DNA of 9,808 nucleotides from Streptococcus mitis. GTDB lineage: Bacteria > Bacillota > Bacilli > Lactobacillales > Streptococcaceae. The stretch is from the NCBI RefSeq assembly GCF_009496285.1, contig NZ_WIJK01000038.1, forward strand, positions 1 through 9,808. The letters run 5' to 3'. The position numbers were made by a program, and so were the translations under genes. Below, one piece after another: positions 5,422-9,808 of this stretch (position 1 is its first letter; each line of letters opens with the position of its first letter). Below the pieces are notes generated by a model that worked only from the letters and a program-made list of their open reading frames with translations, searched no databases and had not been told where the DNA came from.

Positions 5422-7656
5422 ATGATTTTTTTGATAATTCCTACTTATAATTGGCAATTTGCTCCGCAAGTTGAGGATGCGGATTTTACAAAGATAGCTA
5501 AGAAAGCTGGTTTGGGACCTGAAGTAGCTCGTTTGTTATTTGAACGAGGCATCAAGGATGAAACTAGTCTGAAAAAATTTTTAGAACCTTCTTTGGAGGA
5601 TTTGCATGATCCCTACCTTTTAAATGATATGGAAAAGGCAGTGGAGCGGATTCGCCATGCTATTGAGCAAGGGGAACTGATTCTCATTTACGGGGACTAC
5701 GATGCGGATGGGATGACTTCGGCTTCCATTGTCAAGGAAAGTTTAGAACAGTTAGGCGCTGAGTGCCTGGTTTATCTTCCCAATCGCTTTACGGATGGTT
5801 ATGGTCCAAATGCCAGTGTCTACAAATATTTTATCGAACAGCAGGGTGTGTCTTTGATTGTGACGGTGGACAATGGTGTGGCGGGGCATGAGGCCATTGA
5901 TTTGGCTCAGTCTATGGGAGTGGATGTCATTGTGACTGACCACCATTCTATGCCTGAGGTTTTACCAGATGCCTATGCTATTATCCATCCTGAACATCCA
6001 GGGGCGGACTATCCTTTCAAGCATTTGGCGGGTTGTGGTGTCGCATTTAAGTTGGCTTGTGCCCTTTTAGAAGAAGTGCAGGTTGAGTTGTTGGACTTGG
6101 TTGCCATCGGTACAATTGCCGATATGGTCAGCTTGACGGACGAAAATCGTATCATGGTCCAGTATGGTCTTGAGGTCTTGCGCAACACTCAACGAATGGG
6201 TCTACAAGAAATGTTTGAAATTGCTGGGATTTCGAGTAGTGATGTGACAGAAGAAACGGTCGGTTTTCAGTTGGCACCTCGTTTAAATGCCTTAGGGCGC
6301 TTGGATGATCCCAATCCAGCTATTGATTTGTTAACTGGATTTGACGATGAGGAAGTGCATGAAATCGCCCTTTTGATTCATCAAAAGAATGAAGAACGTA
6401 AGGAAATTGTTCAGTCGATTTACGATGAAGCCAAGGGCATGGTGGATCCTGATAAAAGTGTTCAAGTTTTGGCTAAGGAAGGCTGGAATCCGGGGGTTCT
6501 TGGAATTGTAGCTGGGCGCTTGCTTGAAGAACTAGGTCAGACAGTCATTGTACTGAATATCGAAGATGGACGAGCCAAGGGGAGTGCGCGAAGCATTGAA
6601 GCAGTCGATATCTTTGAAGCTTTGGACCCGCATCGGGAACTATTTATCGCCTTTGGTGGTCACGCAGGTGCTGCAGGTATGACCCTTGAAGTGGATAAGT
6701 TGGAAGTCTTATCTGATCTTTTGGAAGCCTATATTCGAGAAAAAGGTGCAGATGCCCAAGGTAAAAACAATCTATTTTTAGATGAAGAACTGGACTTAGA
6801 GATCTTGAGTTTGGAGACAGTGAAAAGTTTTGAACGCCTAGCTCCTTTTGGGATGGATAACCAAAAACCTGTCTTTTATATTCGAGATTTTCAAGTTGAA
6901 AATGCTCGCGTTATGGGGGTTGGTAATGCTCATCTCAAGCTGAAAATTTCCAAAGGTGAGGCTAGTTTTGAGGTGGTCGCTTTTGGTCAAGGGAAATGGG
7001 CGACTGAATTCTCACAGACCAAGCAATTGGAATTGGCGGTGACTCTCTCTGTCAACCAATGGAATGGACAAACAACCTTGCAGTTGATGATGGTTGATGC
7101 CCGTGTAGAAGGTGTCCAGCTCTTTAACATCCGTGGTAAGAATGCCCTGTTGCCAGAAGGGGTAGCCGTTTTGGACTTTACGCAAGAGTTACCTGATGTC
7201 ACCTCTTGTTCAGCTATTGTCGTTAAGAATATCCCTGAGGATATATCCCTCCTTAAGAAAATCTGTCAGGAACAGGAGTTTTCAGCTATTTACTTTAAAA
7301 ATGATATAGCTAAGGCTTACTACTTGACGGGATATGGAACGAGAGAGCAGTTTGCAAAATTGTATAAAACCATCTATCAGTTCCCGGAGTTTGACATTCG
7401 CTATAAACTCAAGGATTTGGCGGCCTATCTCAAGATTGAGCAAATCCTATTAGTCAAAATGATTCAGATATTTGAAGAGCTTGGCTTTGTGACCATTGAA
7501 AATGGAGTCATGAGGGTGAATAAAGAGGCTGAAAAGCGTGATATAGCTGAGAGTCAGATTTATCAAAAGCTGAAACAAACTGTTAAAGAGCAAGAAATAA
7601 TGGCGCTTGGAACAGTCCAGGAAATCTATGATTTCTTGATGGAAAAAAGTGAATAG
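5422..7656 (+). CDS. recJ: Single-stranded-DNA-specific exonuclease RecJ
   Basis: RecJ degrades single-stranded DNA 5' to 3' in the cytoplasm during recombination repair, mismatch repair and rescue of stalled forks. The 744 residues carry the DHH phosphoesterase core: IYGDYDADGMTSASI (89-103), VTVDNGVAG (147-155), VIVTDHHSMP (169-178), HLAGCGVAFK (201-210), and LAPRLNALGRLDDP (284-297). The DHHA1 region includes GSARSI (387-392) and FGGHAGAAGMTL (411-422). An OB-fold-like region and the C-terminal RecJ extension seen in Firmicutes follow. All metal-binding aspartates and histidines appear intact and the length is full for streptococci. The start is uncertain: ATG at 5422 has a GA-rich stretch only a few bases away, while in-frame TTG at 5431 would give MIIPTYNWQ, closer to what I recall of pneumococcal RecJ and with better spacing to GAGTGG. 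Confidence 0.97.
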   Translation: MIFLIIPTYNWQFAPQVEDADFTKIAKKAGLGPEVARLLFERGIKDETSLKKFLEPSLEDLHDPYLLNDMEKAVERIRHAIEQGELILIYGDYDADGMTSASIVKESLEQLGAECLVYLPNRFTDGYGPNASVYKYFIEQQGVSLIVTVDNGVAGHEAIDLAQSMGVDVIVTDHHSMPEVLPDAYAIIHPEHPGADYPFKHLAGCGVAFKLACALLEEVQVELLDLVAIGTIADMVSLTDENRIMVQYGLEVLRNTQRMGLQEMFEIAGISSSDVTEETVGFQLAPRLNALGRLDDPNPAIDLLTGFDDEEVHEIALLIHQKNEERKEIVQSIYDEAKGMVDPDKSVQVLAKEGWNPGVLGIVAGRLLEELGQTVIVLNIEDGRAKGSARSIEAVDIFEALDPHRELFIAFGGHAGAAGMTLEVDKLEVLSDLLEAYIREKGADAQGKNNLFLDEELDLEILSLETVKSFERLAPFGMDNQKPVFYIRDFQVENARVMGVGNAHLKLKISKGEASFEVVAFGQGKWATEFSQTKQLELAVTLSVNQWNGQTTLQLMMVDARVEGVQLFNIRGKNALLPEGVAVLDFTQELPDVTSCSAIVVKNIPEDISLLKKICQEQEFSAIYFKNDIAKAYYLTGYGTREQFAKLYKTIYQFPEFDIRYKLKDLAAYLKIEQILLVKMIQIFEELGFVTIENGVMRVNKEAEKRDIAESQIYQKLKQTVKEQEIMALGTVQEIYDFLMEKSE

Positions 7657-7662
7657 AGATCG

Positions 7663-7690
7663 AAAGAGTTGGCTTGCTGACTCTTTTTGT
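7663..7690 (+). terminator. recJ: recJ terminator
   Basis: AAAGAGT (7663-7669) pairs with ACTCTTT (7680-7686), possibly extended by wobble pairs into the loop, followed by TT, G and T. It begins 6 bases after the recJ stop codon. Confidence 0.8.
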
Positions 7691-7726
7691 TTGCTATCAA
7701 AAATCTCATCAATAAAAGGAATTTAG

Positions 7727-7735
7727 TGCTATAAT
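7727..7735 (+). promoter_or_regulatory. Extended -10 promoter of the decayed gene
   Basis: TGCTATAAT is an extended -10 (hexamer 7730-7735), about 55 bases before the broken reading frame at 7790. No good -35 is seen. It suggests the decayed gene once had, or still has, its own transcript. Confidence 0.55.
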
Positions 7736-7789
7736 GAGAGGAGTGAAGGACTGTTGAACCTTGTTGAATAAAGTTAGTCGGAGTAGAAA

Positions 7790-7966
7790 ATGGATAAAGA
7801 GAAGAAAAAGAAATTACTGGCAGAGTACAAGCAATAACAGAAGAAAGAATTTGAAGCAAGTTTACCGATAACAAGGGAGATCTTTTTAGATTTGTTTGAT
7901 TTTTTGGATCAGGAGTTAGAGTCGCTGACTTGTTATGACGCTTTTCTTTTGAAAAAATATGTTTAA
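7790..7966 (+). pseudogene. Decayed small gene, DUF2695-like N-terminal part, in-frame stop
   Basis: A start at 7790, preceded by GGAG at 6 bases spacing, opens MDKEKKKKLLAEYKQ and then hits TAA at 7835-7837. The same frame continues QKKEFEASLPITREIF, LDLFDFLDQELESL and so on, to a second TAA at 7964-7966. The combined 58-residue reading (basic start, EFEASLPI, LFDFLD) resembles the beginning of the small DUF2695 family proteins of streptococci as I remember them. Its C-terminal half, with the conserved cysteines, is missing. The intact promoter and ribosome site, with protein-like sequence on both sides of the stop, indicate a recently broken gene and not random DNA. The original function is unknown. 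Confidence 0.6.
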
Positions 7967-8047
7967 AAGTATTTTGGATAAATCCCTTGGTAAAACAAGT
8001 GGAAGTTACTTTGAAAAATTACCTTAAAAAATCAAAAACGATTTAAC

Positions 8048-8076
8048 TTGTCAAAGCAGAGGTTTATTGTTATAAT
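8048..8076 (+). promoter_or_regulatory. rpmG: Promoter of the rpmG-secE-nusG operon
   Basis: A -35 TTGTCA (8048-8053) and a -10 TATAAT (8071-8076) lie 17 bases apart. The expected start near 8083 leaves a leader of only about 12 bases, just enough for the GGAGG ribosome site at 8086-8090. Confidence 0.9.
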
Positions 8077-8094
8077 AGGTAAGATGGAGGCGTT

Positions 8095-8247
8095 ATGGCA
8101 CTTAAAAAAGCAAGTCTAGCCTGTGCGGTTTGTGGTTCTAGAAACTATTCGATTAAGATTAGTGGCAATCCAAAACCAACACGCTTAGAAGTAAATAAAT
8201 TTTGTAAACACTGTGGCAAGTACACCACACACCGAGAAACGAGATAG
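8095..8247 (+). CDS. rpmG: 50S ribosomal protein L33, zinc-binding (C+) form
   Basis: This 50-residue component of the large ribosomal subunit sits near the E site. The sequence begins [18 protein letters not shown] and contains two cysteine pairs, C10-C13 and C37-C40, forming a zinc ribbon. Streptococci carry several L33 paralogues, some without cysteines; this is a zinc-dependent one, which may be replaced under zinc limitation. GGAGG lies 4 bases before the start. It is the first gene of the operon with secE and nusG, a conserved arrangement in Firmicutes. Its stop codon overlaps the AGGAG of secE. Confidence 0.96.
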   Translation: MALKKASLACAVCGSRNYSIKISGNPKPTRLEVNKFCKHCGKYTTHRETR

Positions 8248-8256
8248 GAGAAAACG

Positions 8257-8433
8257 ATGCGTTTTATTAAGGACATTTTTAAACTTCTTAAAGAAACAAC
8301 TTGGCCGACTCGCAAGGAAAGTTGGTTAGATTTTAAATCTATCATGGAATACACTGCTTTCTTTGTAGTGATGATTTATATTTTTGACCAATTGATTGTT
8401 AGCGGATTGATTCGTTTTATTAATATTTTTTAA
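8257..8433 (+). CDS. secE: Preprotein translocase subunit SecE
   Basis: This 58-residue membrane protein belongs to the SecYEG translocon and stabilises SecY. It starts MRFIKDIFKLLKETTWPTRK; the KETTWPTRKE segment (12-21) is the amphipathic SecE signature that lies along the membrane face. One transmembrane helix (about 33-56, TAFFVVMIYIFDQLIVSGLI) follows, as in the short SecE of Gram-positives. AGGAG at 8246-8250 precedes ATG by 6 bases and overlaps the rpmG stop, so translation is likely coupled. The nusG gene follows after 57 bases. Confidence 0.95.
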   Translation: MRFIKDIFKLLKETTWPTRKESWLDFKSIMEYTAFFVVMIYIFDQLIVSGLIRFINIF

Positions 8434-8490
8434 AATAAGCTAAGGAAAAGATCTAGTCGCTGAAATTCTTCAGTTAGGAAAGGAAAAAAC

Positions 8491-9027
8491 ATGGATAGTT
8501 TTGATAAAGGATGGTTTGTGCTACAAACTTACTCTGGCTACGAAAATAAAGTAAAAGAAAATCTATTGCAACGTGCACAAACATACAATATGCTAGAAAA
8601 TATTCTACGTGTTGAAATTCCTACACAAACAGTGCAAGTAGAAAAAAATGGAAAGAAAAAAGAAATCGAAGAAAATCGCTTTCCAGGGTATGTTCTTGTA
8701 GAAATGGTTATGACCGACGAAGCATGGTTTGTTGTGCGTAACACACCAAACGTAACAGGATTCGTAGGTTCACACGGAAATAGATCAAAACCAACTCCAC
8801 TTTTGGAACAAGAAATTCGCGATATTTTAGTTTCTATGGGTCAAACTGTCCAAGAATTTGATATTGATGTCGAAGTTGGTCAAACTGTTCGTATTATTGA
8901 CGGAGCTTTCGCAGATTACACAGGTAAGATCACAGAAATTGATAACAATAAAGTTAAGATGATTATCTCAATGTTTGGTAATGATACAGTTGCAGAAGTA
9001 AATCTTAACCAGATTGCAGAACTTTAA
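8491..9027 (+). CDS. nusG: Transcription termination/antitermination factor NusG
   Basis: NusG binds RNA polymerase across the cleft and modulates pausing, processivity and coupling to the ribosome. The 178 residues show the NGN domain (about 5-110) with WFVLQTYSGYE, FPGYVLVEM (64-72) and NTPNVTGFVG (84-93). A linker follows, then the KOW domain (about 127-176) with VGQTVRIIDGAFADYTGKI. The length is typical. An AGGAAAGGA purine tract sits 6 bases before the start. A small stem (CTGAA/TTCAG, 8460-8473) lies in the gap after secE and has no T tract. The gene ends shortly before a terminator at 9059-9094 and then comX. Confidence 0.97.
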   Translation: MDSFDKGWFVLQTYSGYENKVKENLLQRAQTYNMLENILRVEIPTQTVQVEKNGKKKEIEENRFPGYVLVEMVMTDEAWFVVRNTPNVTGFVGSHGNRSKPTPLLEQEIRDILVSMGQTVQEFDIDVEVGQTVRIIDGAFADYTGKITEIDNNKVKMIISMFGNDTVAEVNLNQIAEL

Positions 9028-9058
9028 TCAAAAATATTATCAATATAAAATCACAAAC

Positions 9059-9094
9059 AAAGACAACTGTAGAGACAACGGTTGTCTTTTTATC
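9059..9094 (+). terminator. nusG: Terminator of the rpmG-secE-nusG operon
   Basis: AAAGACAAC (9059-9067) pairs perfectly with GTTGTCTTT (9081-9089) around a 13-base loop, followed by a T-rich tail. The left arm and loop contain a 12-base imperfect tandem repeat (AGACAACTGTAG then AGACAACGGTTG), so a second GACAAC competes for the same GTTGTC. Confidence 0.85.
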
Positions 9095-9168
9095 TCTCAT
9101 CTGTCTTCCTCAATACTTCCTGATACACCTTGGACTCAAAAAAACACAAAACAGAAACCAAAGCCCCT

Positions 9169-9214
9169 CTTTCCCCCTTTCTCTGCTAAACTAAAAGCAG
9201 AGAAAGGGGGAAAG
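9169..9214 (+). promoter_or_regulatory. comX: Perfect 19-bp inverted repeat covering the comX ribosome site
   Basis: CTTTCCCCCTTTCTCTGCT (9169-9187) is the exact reverse complement of 9196-9214, with an 8-base loop. The right arm contains AAAGGGGG, the only plausible ribosome site of comX, and ends 3 bases before its ATG. In RNA this would be a very stable stem hiding the ribosome site. Neither strand has an adjacent T tract, so it is not an ordinary terminator. Alternatively it is a DNA operator. Structure and position are seen directly; the function is inferred. Confidence 0.8.
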
Positions 9215-9217
9215 CAA

Positions 9218-9682
9218 ATGCTTGAAAAGTATTATGAGAAGGTAAAAGGTATTGTCCATAGATGCCGAAAAGATTATTATCTTCATCTATGGGAAAAAGA
9301 AGACTGGGACCAAGAAGGCATGATTTGTCTCCATGAACTTCTAGAACACCATCCAGAACTAGTGGAAGAAGAAAAGAAACTCTACGTTTACTTCAAAACA
9401 AAATTTCGGAATCGAATCCTTGATAGTGTCAGAAAACAAGAGAGTCAAAAGCGTCGCCTAGACCGGATGGCCTATGAAGAAGTAGGGGAGATTAGTCATC
9501 GCCTACCAGAAGGAGGATTGTGGTTGGATGATTACTACGCCCTCCATGAATTGTTGAATACTTATAGAAGAAAGTTACCAGAAGATAAGCAAGAAGCCTA
9601 TGAACGCCTCTGGGCAGACGAACGATTTAAAGGTCGCAAAGCCCTTCTCAGAGAGCTGAAGGAAACATTACAAGACTTCTAA
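9218..9682 (+). CDS. comX: Competence-specific alternative sigma factor ComX (SigX)
   Basis: ComX directs RNA polymerase to late competence genes (combox/cin-box promoters) for DNA uptake and recombination. The 154 residues show the sigma region 2-like part YYLHLWEKEDWDQEGM (20-35) and YFKTKFRNRILDSVRKQESQ (58-77), the conserved EEVGEISHR and GGLWLDDYY stretches (87-107), and a C-terminal region 4-like helix part ERFKGRKALLRELKE (135-149). It is recognisably the streptococcal ComX but differs from pneumococcal ComX at many positions and is slightly shorter than the roughly 159 residues I recall. The start at 9218 gives the family N-terminus; the frame is open back to 9014 inside nusG, but that extension is not protein-like. 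I see no ComE direct-repeat site or strong -10 in 9095-9168. The family is normally switched on by phosphorylated ComE and removed by Clp proteolysis. Confidence 0.95.
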   Translation: MLEKYYEKVKGIVHRCRKDYYLHLWEKEDWDQEGMICLHELLEHHPELVEEEKKLYVYFKTKFRNRILDSVRKQESQKRRLDRMAYEEVGEISHRLPEGGLWLDDYYALHELLNTYRRKLPEDKQEAYERLWADERFKGRKALLRELKETLQDF

Positions 9683-9701
9683 AAAAAATTAAAAAAAGGT
9701 G

Positions 9702-9729
9702 TTGACAAAGTAAGAAAAGTCGGTATAAT
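9702..9729 (+). promoter_or_regulatory. Promoter of the tRNA-Glu (probable rRNA) transcription unit
   Basis: A perfect -35 TTGACA (9702-9707) and a perfect -10 TATAAT (9724-9729) are separated by 16 bases, as in strong stable-RNA promoters. The -35 begins only 19 bases after the comX stop codon. The expected start is near 9736, leaving about 19 leader bases before the tRNA. Confidence 0.93.
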
Positions 9730-9754
9730 AGTAAGAGTTGAAAATAACAACTCC

Positions 9755-9808
9755 GGTCCGTTGGTCAAGGGGTTAAGACACCGCCTTTTCACGGCGGTAA
9801 CACGGGTT
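9755..9808 (+). tRNA. tRNA-Glu (anticodon UUC), 3' part outside window
   Basis: The first 54 bases of a tRNA are present. The acceptor 5' strand GGTCCGT (9755-9761) is followed by T8 and G9, a D arm GTC...GAC, and the anticodon stem CCGCC/GGCGG (9781-9785 with 9793-9797). The loop TTTTCAC has anticodon TTC at 9788-9790, which reads GAA/GAG. The window ends in the T arm. In pneumococcus a tRNA-Glu next to comX is followed by an rRNA operon, so the same is likely just downstream. Confidence 0.95.

Noticed and set aside
5752..7202. Minus-strand open frames within recJ
   Set aside because: They are shadow frames of recJ, without protein family features.
7626..8354. Minus-strand open frames opposite the recJ end, the decayed gene, rpmG and secE
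   Set aside because: They run antisense across terminators and known genes. The plus-strand genes explain the region.
9169..9214. Reading the comX inverted repeat as a second nusG terminator
   Set aside because: No T tract follows on either strand, and the nusG operon already has a good terminator at 9059-9094.
9014..9217. In-frame 68-codon N-terminal extension of comX starting inside the nusG 3' end
   Set aside because: The extension crosses the nusG terminator and the inverted repeat, its composition is not protein-like, and the comX family begins at the 9218 methionine with a ribosome site just before it.
1..9808. CRISPR arrays, insertion-sequence transposases, phage genes, toxin-antitoxin pairs
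   Set aside because: No regularly spaced repeats, transposase motifs or paired small toxin/antitoxin genes were seen on either strand.

Overview
The window looks like a chromosomal segment of a mitis-group Streptococcus (S. mitis, S. oralis or S. pneumoniae-like). The evidence is AT-rich DNA with strong AGGAGG-type ribosome sites, a minus-strand tmRNA encoding the streptococcal tag AKNNTSYALAA, an LPXTG surface protein, a RUP-like pneumococcal repeat, and a comX (SigX) competence sigma factor lying between nusG and tRNA-Glu. Species cannot be fixed from this sequence alone.

Layout. Bases 1-516 (+) are the C-terminal end of a sortase-anchored surface protein, followed by a strong terminator. 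Bases 604-1042 hold no convincing gene. They contain a RUP-like miniature element (about 689-796) and a set of hairpins, two of which (885-907 and 1011-1029) share the same stem word and carry outward-facing T tracts. The tmRNA gene ssrA (1043-1387, -) follows with its own consensus promoter, then a small SAM-dependent methyltransferase (1491-2072, -). Bases 2159-2330 are a hairpin-rich intergenic block that ends in the terminator of the next operon. That operon (2331-5253, -) is a complete polar amino-acid ABC importer: ATPase, secreted binding protein and two permeases. The binding protein resembles the aspartate/glutamate binder PEB1, so acidic amino acids or glutamine are the likely substrates. 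The importer diverges from recJ (5422-7656, +), the 5'-3' single-strand exonuclease. After the recJ terminator lies a short decayed gene (7790-7966) with an in-frame stop. Then comes the rpmG-secE-nusG operon (8095-9027, +), joining a ribosomal protein, a Sec translocon subunit and a transcription elongation factor. Next are comX (9218-9682, +) and the start of tRNA-Glu(UUC) at 9755, cut by the window edge. In pneumococcus tRNA-Glu next to comX leads into an rRNA operon, which is probable here too.

How the parts relate. Most genes are housekeeping: ribosome rescue, translation, secretion, DNA repair and nutrient uptake. The accessory signals are the surface protein, the repeats, the decayed gene and comX. 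The most interesting observation is a perfect 19-bp inverted repeat (9169-9187 with 9196-9214) just before the comX start codon. Its right arm contains the comX ribosome site, so the comX mRNA could fold to hide its own start. No other candidate for an undescribed system was found.
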